Assembly: GCA_046704245.1 (NCBI GenBank)
Contig: JBJKSD010000028.1
Span: forward strand, 1-18,573
Origin: UBA660 sp046704245
Lineage (GTDB): Bacteria > Bacillota_I > Bacilli_A > RF39 > UBA660
Reading direction: 5' to 3'
DNA: 18,573 nucleotides
A program made the position numbers and the translations under genes. The notes below the pieces were generated by a model that was not told where the DNA came from, ran no database searches, and saw only the letters and a program-made list of their open reading frames with translations. Below are positions 8,091 to 14,774 of this stretch, piece after piece. Each line of letters opens with the position of its first letter. Positions within the stretch are counted from its first letter, which is position 1.

Positions 8091-9587
8091 TTATATACTT
8101 GGAGCAATAACAATACGATATGAATAACCCCCACCCAAATCACCAGTACTACCAAAGTATGTAAAGATACCTGAACTAGCTCCAAAGTTTTGCGGGCCTC
8201 CTCTAGTAGCCCATGGTATAGCTGTATATACTAATTCTTCATAATCACCATACCAACCACTTGTTCCATCAGCATTAGTTGCATCGCCTTTTAAACCAGT
8301 AGTAGTGGTATATAAATCATAATATTTAGGATCAGGTAAAGTAGCAAAACCAGCTACCCCTAAAGTATTATTATAGTTACCCATAACATATTCCCATGCT
8401 CCTCCACTCATATCATAGATACCAAAGATATTACCTGTAGTTGAAGCATTTTGACCATTAGTACTAGTATATTGTTCACATGCTGTTGTGGATGCTGCTA
8501 ATACTGAAGTACCAGCACAACCAGTAATATAAGTACTATTAGGATTAATCCATACCTCAGCATTCATGCCATATTTACTATGTGAAAGATATACTACTGA
8601 TCCCCATTCCATATTTTTCATCATATGAATATCCATACCAGTAGTAGGAAAACCATAAGTATTACCTGTATCTTGCATAGTTCTAGTATAATTAAACATA
8701 GTAGATACTGTTTGACTACGTAACGAAGTAACATTAGGTTTAATAGTGATACCTGTTATAGTACCGGTGGTTTCAAATTTACCTACCCAAATACCTGCTA
8801 ATTCTGTAGTTCCAAAAGTAAAGGCGGGATGAGTTAGGGGTGTGGTGATACCATCACCTACTGATTTAGGAGTAGTAACACTTTCAAAAGTAATAGTTAT
8901 TTCTCTTTCACCAGTACCTGCTGGTACTAAATATTTATATCTAGGTATCCAGACAAAAAATGTGGTGATATCTCCTATTAATACTTCAGTTCCTACGGCT
9001 GCATCTAAATAACTAGTTCTAGTAGCATCGGTTACGGTTACCGCATTAGCCCATTTTTTAGTATCATAATCATACCACGAATTAGTTCCCACATAGTTAT
9101 TTACATCAGCTTTTACCCAAGTTGTTCCATTCCACATAATGGGAATCATATTACTTAATAATACGGGAGCATTAGCACCACTATTATCAGCTAGTAATGG
9201 CGTTGTATCAGTATCATCTGGTACATAGACCGTATATATTATGGTATTAGTGGTAGCATCTTTTGATAATATTACTTTAGTACCTCCTGGTTTACTATTA
9301 TCAAAGTTTCCTCCTCTAGGATCGGGTAATGGATTATCTACTAATTTAGCGTTCTGTAAATCTAATAAATATACTTCGGCTGTCGAACCTGTCCAGGTAA
9401 CTAATTCTGGATACTTAACGACAAAGTTTCTGGTTGCCGTTATCAATAAATTCTTTTCCCTTTCAAAAGCATCTAGTCTAGATTGATTAATAATTTTTAA
9501 CACATTAGGAATAGCTATTAATAAAATTATTCCTAATATAATAATAACAGCTAATAATTCAATTAAAGTAAAACCTTTCTTTTTCAT
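8091..9587 (-). CDS. Large type IV prepilin-like protein with C-terminal FGE-sulfatase/C-type-lectin-like domain
   Basis: A surface or pilus-borne protein. The N-terminus is a textbook class III signal: MKKKG followed by FTLIELLAVIIILGI, with cleavage expected after G5, mature Phe at +1 and Glu at +5 (E10), and a hydrophobic alpha-1 helix to about residue 30. Residues 35-140 are a pilin-like region. From about 150 the sequence is Trp/Thr/Gly-rich, with FFVWIPRYKY (210-219) and IFGIYDMSGGAWEYVMGNY (387-405), the latter matching the DMSGNxWEW-type motif of FGE-sulfatase folds. The end, WATRGG (459-464) to YSYRIVI (488-494), matches the RGG...FR closing strands of that fold. The catalytic cysteines of formylglycine-generating enzyme are not recognisable, so binding and not catalysis is likely. 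AGGTGAT precedes the ATG. At 498 residues it is about three times a major pilin, suggesting a tip adhesin or minor pilin. It is the only visible client for PilD/PilC/PilB. Confidence 0.82.
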   Translation of the reverse strand: MKKKGFTLIELLAVIIILGIILLIAIPNVLKIINQSRLDAFEREKNLLITATRNFVVKYPELVTWTGSTAEVYLLDLQNAKLVDNPLPDPRGGNFDNSKPGGTKVILSKDATTNTIIYTVYVPDDTDTTPLLADNSGANAPVLLSNMIPIMWNGTTWVKADVNNYVGTNSWYDYDTKKWANAVTVTDATRTSYLDAAVGTEVLIGDITTFFVWIPRYKYLVPAGTGEREITITFESVTTPKSVGDGITTPLTHPAFTFGTTELAGIWVGKFETTGTITGITIKPNVTSLRSQTVSTMFNYTRTMQDTGNTYGFPTTGMDIHMMKNMEWGSVVYLSHSKYGMNAEVWINPNSTYITGCAGTSVLAASTTACEQYTSTNGQNASTTGNIFGIYDMSGGAWEYVMGNYNNTLGVAGFATLPDPKYYDLYTTTTGLKGDATNADGTSGWYGDYEELVYTAIPWATRGGPQNFGASSGIFTYFGSTGDLGGGYSYRIVIAPSI

Positions 9588-9632
9588 AAAATCACCTATA
9601 ATTATGATTTTACTTTTTTACTTTTATATACC

Positions 9633-9660
9633 AAAAAAGACATTATTGAATGTCTTTTTT
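9633..9660. terminator. Terminator of the rnf operon
   Basis: A perfect 12-bp stem, AAAAAAGACATT (9633-9644) and AATGTCTTTTTT (9649-9660), with a tetraloop. On the minus strand it ends in six U and separates the rnf operon from the prepilin gene. The rnfB stop codon (9643-9645) lies inside it. No confident separate promoter for the prepilin gene was found in 9588-9632, although TGGTATATA just beyond the hairpin is -10-like. Confidence 0.85.
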
Positions 9661-9918
9661 ATTATTTATATATGTTATGATTTCTTGTAGTTGTTCTTTT
9701 TTTAAAAAACGACAACGTTTAAGATTGTTTGAATCTATAATAGCATGTTCAGCCATTCCTCGACATGAACCCATACCACATGAATTACAATTATATCCAG
9801 GTAACATTATTTCAATATCTTTTACTTCTTTAATATCTTTATTAATATATTGATCTACTAATGCTAGAATTAATCCTAATATTAATGAAGTTACAGTCAT
9901 TACTATAATTCCTACCAT
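9643..9918 (-). CDS. rnfB: Minimal RnfB: membrane anchor plus one Fe-S motif
   Basis: RnfB normally receives electrons from ferredoxin and has a membrane helix, an N-terminal 4Fe-4S domain and several ferredoxin-like clusters. Here only the first two parts exist. Numbering from the ATG at 9918 (91 residues): a hydrophobic helix at 2-22, then IMLPGYNCNSCGMGSC with C44, C47 and C52 and a fourth Cys at C69, which is the RnfB cluster motif (LPGxNCxxCG). The C-terminal 20 residues are a short charged helix with no further cysteines. The frame runs on to a GTG at 9936 without a ribosome site, whereas AGAGGT lies six bases before the ATG at 9918, so I use the latter. It begins 1 nt after the small Cys-rich ORF and is last in the rnf operon. 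RnfB proteins are usually well over 180 residues; there is no frameshift remnant downstream, only the terminator. Confidence 0.8.
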   Translation of the reverse strand: MVGIIVMTVTSLILGLILALVDQYINKDIKEVKDIEIMLPGYNCNSCGMGSCRGMAEHAIIDSNNLKRCRFLKKEQLQEIITYINNKKDIQ

Positions 9919-9919
9919 C

Positions 9920-10051
9920 TTATAACCTCTTTTCACATGATTTTAGACAGTTAGCACAGTCATCATTACAACTATTATTATCTTTATTTAATAGATATAA
10001 TCCAATCGTCATAATAAATAAAACAATAACTAATATAATACCCAACATCAT
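9920..10051 (-). CDS. 43-residue membrane peptide with CX3CX2CX3C motif, in the rnf operon
   Basis: A small gene between rnfA and rnfB. The protein begins with a single hydrophobic helix (about residues 3-21, GIILVIVLFIMTIGLYLL), then a short polar linker and SCNDDCANCLKSCEKRL with four cysteines (C28, C32, C35, C39) spaced CX3CX2CX3C. Basic residues after the helix predict a cytoplasmic C-terminus. Starts are ATG 10051 or the adjacent ATG 10048; AGGGTGA fits the second better. It begins 1-4 nt after the rnfA stop and ends 1 nt before the rnfB ATG, so it is a translated member of the operon. It superficially resembles FeoB-associated Cys-rich membrane peptides, but no feo gene is nearby. The spacing suggests Fe-S or metal binding. 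Its function is unknown; a role with the shortened RnfB is my inference. Confidence 0.72.
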   Translation of the reverse strand: MMLGIILVIVLFIMTIGLYLLNKDNNSCNDDCANCLKSCEKRL

Positions 10052-10052
10052 A

Positions 10053-10619
10053 TCACCCTACATATCTAACAAATAATAACGATAAAATACTAGCAATTAT
10101 TAAGGCTATTGGTATACCTTTAAAACCATTAGGTATTGGGCTATTATCTAAACGTACTCTAATATTAGAAAAAAGATATAGAACTAATACATAACCCAAA
10201 CTACTACCAATAGTAAATACTAACATTTCAATAAAATTATATTCATAACTAATATTTAATAAGATAACTCCTAAAATAGCACAATTAGTAGTAATTAATG
10301 GTAGATAGATACTAAATAATTTTTGAATTGAAGGAAAGAATCTCTTAATTATTATTTCTAATAATTGAACTAAAGAAGCAATAATTAGAATAGCTATGAT
10401 AGTTCTTAAATATGTTATATCTAAAGGTATTAAAACATAATTATAAAGGAAAAAAGTTATAATACTAGCTATTACCATTACTATAGTGACACTAATACCC
10501 ATACTAATAGCACTTCTCTCTTTATTAGAAACACCTAAGAAAGGACATAAACCCAAGAATTTAATCAAAATAATATTTTTAGTTAAAATACTTGTAATAA
10601 ATAATGATATTAGATTCAT
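10053..10619 (-). CDS. rnfA: Rnf complex subunit RnfA
   Basis: Integral membrane subunit of the ferredoxin:NAD+ oxidoreductase (Rnf) ion pump; with RnfE it forms the pseudo-symmetric core that holds a membrane-embedded Fe-S cluster. Six hydrophobic helices are visible. The two half-repeats each carry the conserved Cys: C25 in FLGLCPFLGVS and C113 in PLITTNCAILGV. The C-terminal signature FKGIPIALI is also typical. The length of 188 is normal. The ATG overlaps the rnfE stop (ATGA, 10616-10619), with AGGAGGG seven bases upstream inside rnfE. It is followed after 1-4 nt by the Cys-rich peptide gene. Confidence 0.95.
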   Translation of the reverse strand: MNLISLFITSILTKNIILIKFLGLCPFLGVSNKERSAISMGISVTIVMVIASIITFFLYNYVLIPLDITYLRTIIAILIIASLVQLLEIIIKRFFPSIQKLFSIYLPLITTNCAILGVILLNISYEYNFIEMLVFTIGSSLGYVLVLYLFSNIRVRLDNSPIPNGFKGIPIALIIASILSLLFVRYVG

Positions 10620-11254
10620 TTACTATCCCTCCTATGGATTGATATGGTTTTAAAAATACCTATCAATATACCAAGTGTTAAGAAAGCTCCAGCTGGTTGA
10701 ATAAATATATTCATTGGCAATAAATCACTATTAGGTAAAACATGATAGACCATACGATAACCAGTTAATTTAGTTAAATTATCCATAATGGTAATCGTAT
10801 TATTACCTATTATTTCTCTAATACTACCTAAAATCATTAATGCTAATAAAAAACCTAAACCATAACCTAAACCATCAATCATACTATTAAAGATATTATT
10901 CTTAGAGGCATATCCTAAAGCTCTACCTAGAACAATACAATTAACTACGATTAACGGTATATAGATACCTAAAGTGGTATAAATAATTGGTAAGTATGCT
11001 TTTAATAATAGTTCAACAATAGTAACAAAAGTAGCAATTATTAATATATAGACTGGTAATTTAACCGGACCAGGTACTATTTTGCTAATAATTGCTACAA
11101 TCGTATTAGTAAAAAATAAGACAAACATAACTGAAAAACCCATAACAATACCATTTTCTAAATTGGTGGTTACGGCTAATATGGAACATAAACCCAATAA
11201 TAGAACAAAGACTGGGTTCTCATATATAATTCCTTTTAGGAAATTATATTTCAT
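10616..11254 (-). CDS. rnfE: Rnf complex subunit RnfE
   Basis: Membrane partner of RnfA in the Rnf ion pump. Signatures are ENPVFVLLLGLCSILAVTT (C23) and IYIPLIVVNCIVLGRA (C106), the cysteines that with RnfA ligate the intramembrane Fe-S centre. Six helices are predicted; 212 residues is usual. The open frame extends eight codons to an ATG at 11278, but those codons contain AGGGAGGT, which is a strong ribosome site seven bases before the ATG at 11254. That ATG also overlaps the stop of the preceding 43-codon ORF (ATGA), so I place the start at 11254. The stop overlaps the rnfA start. The basic C-terminus (FKTISIHRRDSK) is predicted cytoplasmic. Confidence 0.95.
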   Translation of the reverse strand: MKYNFLKGIIYENPVFVLLLGLCSILAVTTNLENGIVMGFSVMFVLFFTNTIVAIISKIVPGPVKLPVYILIIATFVTIVELLLKAYLPIIYTTLGIYIPLIVVNCIVLGRALGYASKNNIFNSMIDGLGYGLGFLLALMILGSIREIIGNNTITIMDNLTKLTGYRMVYHVLPNSDLLPMNIFIQPAGAFLTLGILIGIFKTISIHRRDSK

Positions 11255-11382
11255 AAGATAAACCTCCCTAAAAGACATTCGATTAATGGATCTGTTAATT
11301 CATATACACAATATAATAATACTGAACATATAAATCCTACTAAAGTTAATACTAGCACTGGTTTTAGAATTGTGCTTCTCAT
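11251..11382 (-). CDS. 43-residue peptide resembling the isolated membrane anchor of RnfG
   Basis: A short gene occupying the rnfG position between rnfD and rnfE. The product starts MRSTILKPVLVLTLVGFICS and continues VLLYCVYELTDPLIECLLGR: a basic start, one hydrophobic helix (about 6-27) and an ELTDPLIE segment. This is how RnfG N-termini look (a helix followed by NxxTxxxI), but the protein stops there and has no FMN domain. The FMN domain is found instead at the end of RnfD just upstream. AGGGTGA, overlapping the rnfD stop, lies five bases before the ATG at 11382; the TGA overlaps the rnfE ATG. The position, start signal and couplings argue that it is expressed. Homology to RnfG is inferred from one helix and from synteny, so it is moderate. 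It could also be an unrelated small membrane subunit. Confidence 0.65.
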   Translation of the reverse strand: MRSTILKPVLVLTLVGFICSVLLYCVYELTDPLIECLLGRFIL

Positions 11383-11391
11383 TTTCTCACC

Positions 11392-12837
11392 CTATCTATT
11401 TTGATTATAATAATTTATTGTTTTATTAACTAGTTGCTTTAGATAATTTGAGGTATATGTTGCCCCACTTATTGTATCTAAACCATCTAGATTTTTTTGA
11501 TTATTAATTATTTTATCAATATATTGATTATTTTCTATTTCAGTCCATACATTTTCATTTTGTTCTAAGATATTTACTTTAATTACTTGATTAGTATTAC
11601 TATCGATAGTAACTTCAGCTTTAATAATACCATGGTAAGCTTGATGCGTTACCGTATATATAATATTGTTATTATTGATAACAGTTGATATGACTTTAAA
11701 AGTGTTATCTTCAATCTTTTTATCTTTATTAATAGTTGTTGCTATATAGAAAGTAGTTGACCCAATAACTAAGAATAATACTAGCAATGGTATGATGGTC
11801 TTTTTAATATTAAAACGAACTACAGCACCTATTCTGTCGATTATAAAGATAAACATATTTAAAGTTAAAATAGCTGTTAATACCCCTTCTGGATAAGAAG
11901 TTAAAAATCTAAAGACTACTGTTAGGAATCCTAAACCCAAAGCATAGATACCTTGTCCAAATGGTGTTGTTGGACTAGTAACCGGATCAGTAGCTACAAA
12001 GATAGCTCCAAACATTAAACTACCACTTAATATATGAAATAATGGATACCAAATACCTAAGTTATTATAATAACCAATAAAACCTGTTAAAATAAAGACA
12101 GTAGCTATATAGATAACAGGAATACGCCAACTAATAACTTTAGTAATTAATAAATATATTAATGCTATTAAACATAATAAAGCACTGGTTTCACCTAAAG
12201 AACCAGGAATAAAACCAATAAAGAAATCCCATAGATTACCAAATACTGATACTACTTTATCATAAGTCGCAATATAGTTTAAACTTTGTAAATTAGTTAA
12301 AGGTGTAGCATGTGTAACAGTATCTATTTCCATTGGATTATAATAACCACCACGAGCCATTATATTAGTATAATAAGCACTAACAATAAATAGATTACCA
12401 ACTAGGGCTGGATTAAAGACATTAAAACCGAAACCACCAAATAATAGCTTACCTATAATAGTAGCTATAACACTACCTAGAGCTAAGACCGAATAAGGAG
12501 TATTAAGGGGAATAAATAAAGCTAAAAACAAACCTGGAAAGATAGCATATGAATATCTAACGTGTTCTTTTAATGATTTAAAATCATGTTTACGTAAGAT
12601 AAAATATGAATATAAATATTCACTTATTAATGATGTTAAGATTCCTATTAATATTAAAATAATAGGTCTAAAAGCTTCATATAAGGTAGCATAGCCTTTT
12701 ATATAAGGTAAAAAACCATTCTTATAACTACTAAATATAATAATAGGTAAAAGAGCTACTATAAGATGAGTCATCATCTTAGAAGTATTATATTTACTTT
12801 TTATATGAGGACCATTATCTACATAAAACGTATCCAT
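11392..12837 (-). CDS. rnfD: RnfD fused to the FMN-binding domain of RnfG
   Basis: Residues 1-338 are RnfD, the polytopic flavin-carrying subunit of the Rnf pump: about nine to ten helices, GKLLFGGFGFNVFNPALVG (129-147), DTVTHATPL (172-180, T178 the expected covalent FMN site, with THAT in place of SGAT) and FVATDPVTSPT (280-290). A further helix (about 347-367, IIPLLVLFLVIGSTTFYIATT) then crosses the membrane. Residues 378-481 form an FMN-binding domain like RnfG/NqrC, with GIIKAEVTID (403-412) and LDTISGATYTS (453-463), where T460 is the expected flavin attachment residue. The added helix would place this domain outside the cell, where RnfG's domain normally sits. RnfD alone is usually 300-350 residues, so 481 is a real fusion, with no stop or frameshift at the joint. 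The ATG abuts the rnfC stop, with AGAGGTGA upstream. Confidence 0.92.
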   Translation of the reverse strand: MDTFYVDNGPHIKSKYNTSKMMTHLIVALLPIIIFSSYKNGFLPYIKGYATLYEAFRPIILILIGILTSLISEYLYSYFILRKHDFKSLKEHVRYSYAIFPGLFLALFIPLNTPYSVLALGSVIATIIGKLLFGGFGFNVFNPALVGNLFIVSAYYTNIMARGGYYNPMEIDTVTHATPLTNLQSLNYIATYDKVVSVFGNLWDFFIGFIPGSLGETSALLCLIALIYLLITKVISWRIPVIYIATVFILTGFIGYYNNLGIWYPLFHILSGSLMFGAIFVATDPVTSPTTPFGQGIYALGLGFLTVVFRFLTSYPEGVLTAILTLNMFIFIIDRIGAVVRFNIKKTIIPLLVLFLVIGSTTFYIATTINKDKKIEDNTFKVISTVINNNNIIYTVTHQAYHGIIKAEVTIDSNTNQVIKVNILEQNENVWTEIENNQYIDKIINNQKNLDGLDTISGATYTSNYLKQLVNKTINYYNQNR

Positions 12838-14106
12838 TTATTCACCTCTTTTTTGTTTAGCTTCTCTGACATATTCTCTCACATCTATTTTAGATGGACA
12901 TATATATGAACAAAGACCACACTCAATACATTTCCCTGGCTGTAAATATTTTAATTTATCTTTATCATTGACAGCATTCTTAATTAATACTGGTGCTATT
13001 TTAGCAGGGCATACCATTACACAATCACCACAATGCATACAATTGATAAATGGATCATTATTTAAATTTTTCATAATTAATAGACAATTTAAATTATTAC
13101 TAACTACTAAATTATCGTTAGGCATAGCAACACCCATCATTGGTCCACCAGCTATTAATTTTATACCTTCCCCTCTTTTAATACCACCAATAAAATCAAT
13201 TATATCGGCAGCTAAAGTACCAACTTTAACCACAATATTTTGGGGTTTTCTAACCATATCACCAGTAACCGTAATTATTTTTTCAATTATTGGTTTATTA
13301 TATTTTAAAGCTTCATATATCGAATATATAGTTGAAACATTATTAACGACAATTCCTTTTTCAATTGGTATGTCATCATAATCTATATCTAATACTCTTT
13401 TTACTAAAGTTTTTTCCCAACCATAAGGATATAAATCTTCAATACCCACAATAGATATATTAGGATAAGTCCCAATATATTGTTCAAATTCTTCTTTAAT
13501 ATCATTACTATGAATATTTATAACAATAATACCTTTAGTAATATTATTAATTTCCATAATAGCATCGATACTCTCTAGTATTTCTTCGGCTTTTTCTCGC
13601 ATTAAAACACTATCACAAGTAATATATGGTTCACACTCGACACCATTAACTAAAAGAGTATGGATAGGTTCATTAGTATCATATTTAACATAAGTGGGGA
13701 ATCCACTACCGCCGCGACCTACTACTCCACATTCTTTGATGATATTAATAAATTCTTCTTTTGTATAATCAGTTATTTTTTTCTTTGTTATATTTTGTTT
13801 TTCTACTTTTTCTTTAAAATCATTTTCTATGACTATACATCTAACTTCTTTACCATTCATATATAATTTATCTTCAATATTAACTACTACTCCACTGACA
13901 CTAGAATGAATTGGAATATTATATTGGTCATTACGACGTCCGATAATACTACCTTTATATACAATGTCTCCAACTTTAACTAACGAGCCACAATTATAAT
14001 TGGTATGATTTACTAAGGGAATATAGACTCGATTTGGTTTGCGAAATTCCATAATGGTATTTTTTATTGACATTTTTTTCTTCTTTGGCAAATCAATTCC
14101 AACCAT
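12838..14106 (-). CDS. rnfC: Rnf complex subunit RnfC
   Basis: Peripheral cytoplasmic subunit of the Rnf complex that carries the NADH site and two 4Fe-4S clusters, passing electrons between NAD(H) and RnfB. In order: an N-terminal barrel-sandwich region (about 28-95); the Gly-rich nucleotide/FMN loop GVVGRGGSGFPTYVKYD (127-143) and LLVNGVECEPYI (151-162), both shared with the NuoF-like fold; an SLBB-like region (about 275-330, with AGGPMMG); and two ferredoxin motifs, CMHCGDCVMVC (C356, C359, C362, C366) and CIECGLCSYIC (C393, C396, C399, C403), each followed by Pro. At 422 residues it is close to full length and lacks the long repeat tail of proteobacterial RnfC. AGGAG lies seven bases before the ATG. 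It is first in the rnf operon with its own promoter. Confidence 0.96.
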   Translation of the reverse strand: MVGIDLPKKKKMSIKNTIMEFRKPNRVYIPLVNHTNYNCGSLVKVGDIVYKGSIIGRRNDQYNIPIHSSVSGVVVNIEDKLYMNGKEVRCIVIENDFKEKVEKQNITKKKITDYTKEEFINIIKECGVVGRGGSGFPTYVKYDTNEPIHTLLVNGVECEPYITCDSVLMREKAEEILESIDAIMEINNITKGIIVINIHSNDIKEEFEQYIGTYPNISIVGIEDLYPYGWEKTLVKRVLDIDYDDIPIEKGIVVNNVSTIYSIYEALKYNKPIIEKIITVTGDMVRKPQNIVVKVGTLAADIIDFIGGIKRGEGIKLIAGGPMMGVAMPNDNLVVSNNLNCLLIMKNLNNDPFINCMHCGDCVMVCPAKIAPVLIKNAVNDKDKLKYLQPGKCIECGLCSYICPSKIDVREYVREAKQKRGE

Positions 14107-14132
14107 AATATCGCTCCTATCATTATAAATTA

Positions 14133-14141
14133 ATTATACCA
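14133..14141 (-). promoter_or_regulatory. Extended -10 promoter for the rnf operon
   Basis: On the minus strand TGG-TATAAT (14141-14133), a TGnTATAAT extended -10. No good -35 is present at 17 nt. The predicted start near 14126 gives a leader of about 20 nt containing the rnfC ribosome site AGGAG. Confidence 0.55.
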
Positions 14142-14159
14142 TTATTTTACACAAAAAGA

Positions 14160-14186
14160 AAAAGAAAATATGTAATATTTTCTTTT
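14160..14186. terminator. Terminator downstream of yqeG
   Basis: A perfect but A/T-rich 12-bp stem, AAAAGAAAATAT (14160-14171) and ATATTTTCTTTT (14175-14186), with a 3-nt loop, followed on the minus strand by a T-rich tract. It separates yqeG from the rnf promoter. It has only one G-C pair per arm, so its strength is uncertain. Confidence 0.6.
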
Positions 14187-14197
14187 AGTGTTAACCT

Positions 14198-14719
14198 TTA
14201 TTCATAATATCGACCGACTGTAAATAACCCTTTGCGATGTAATATTTTTTTAATATATCGTTCAATTAATCGATTAATTTGAGTTATTTTAAGATCTTTT
14301 CTACTGATGGGATTAACTAAGATTGTTTTAATACCTACTCGATTTCCTCCTAAAATATCAGTTATAAATTGATCTCCAATACACGCTATTTCTGATTCTT
14401 TATATTTTAAATCCTTTAATATCTTTAAATATTTTATTTTTAATGGTTTAAAGGAATTAGAACTACAATCAACTCCTAATTCTTCTTTAAAAGGTTCTAA
14501 TCTTTTTCTTGAATTATTAGATAGTATTATTACTTTAAAACCCATTTCTTTTAAATTATTAACAAGCTTTTTGGCTTTAGGGGTTGGTTGCTTTACGCCA
14601 CTGGGTACTAGTGTATTATCCAAATCGAGAAGCAAACATTTAATACCATCTTTTTTTAATTTTTTATAATCAATGGAAAAGATACTTTTCTGATAGATAT
14701 CTGGTACAAAATAATCCAT
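14198..14719 (-). CDS. yqeG: YqeG-family HAD-type phosphatase
   Basis: HAD-superfamily hydrolase of the YqeG / phosphatidylglycerophosphatase-like group. All four HAD motifs are visible: motif I DLDNTLV with D32 (nucleophile) and D34, motif II ILSNNS with S67, motif III Lys K91 in SFKPLK, and motif IV IGDQFITDI with D116 and D121. The length of 173 is typical. A C-terminal basic helix (RYIKKILHRK) could associate with the membrane. In Firmicutes the gene is usually near GTPase and replication genes; here it follows the Y-family polymerase. The ribosome site AAAGGAGGG is strong. The substrate is not certain: plant and yeast relatives dephosphorylate phosphatidylglycerophosphate, but the bacterial role is not settled from sequence. 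Confidence 0.88.
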   Translation of the reverse strand: MDYFVPDIYQKSIFSIDYKKLKKDGIKCLLLDLDNTLVPSGVKQPTPKAKKLVNNLKEMGFKVIILSNNSRKRLEPFKEELGVDCSSNSFKPLKIKYLKILKDLKYKESEIACIGDQFITDILGGNRVGIKTILVNPISRKDLKITQINRLIERYIKKILHRKGLFTVGRYYE

Positions 14720-14739
14720 AGTATCCCTCCTTTTGTTCT

Positions 14740-14767
14740 ATTATACAATTATTTTTCATTTTGTAAA
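14740..14767 (-). promoter_or_regulatory. Sigma-A promoter for yqeG
   Basis: On the minus strand: -35 TTTACA (14767-14762, five of six to consensus), a 16-nt spacer, and -10 TATAAT (14745-14740). It lies immediately after the polymerase stop codon, where no terminator hairpin is present, so read-through from upstream is also possible. The leader would be very short, about 14 nt. Confidence 0.6.
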
Positions 14768-14774
14768 ATATTTA

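Noticed and set aside
9241..9486. Plus-strand open frame of 81 codons
   Set aside because: Antisense to the prepilin gene, arising from its low stop-codon density.
9919..9936. rnfB start at GTG 9936
   Set aside because: The GTG has no ribosome site and overlaps the Cys-peptide gene; its codons contain AGAGGT that serves the ATG at 9918.
11255..11278. rnfE start at ATG 11278
   Set aside because: The extra eight codons encode the AGGGAGGT ribosome site for the ATG at 11254 and overlap the RnfG-anchor-like ORF.
12968..13381. Plus-strand open frame of 137 codons
   Set aside because: Antisense to rnfC, whose motifs are unambiguous; no ribosome site and no recognisable protein.
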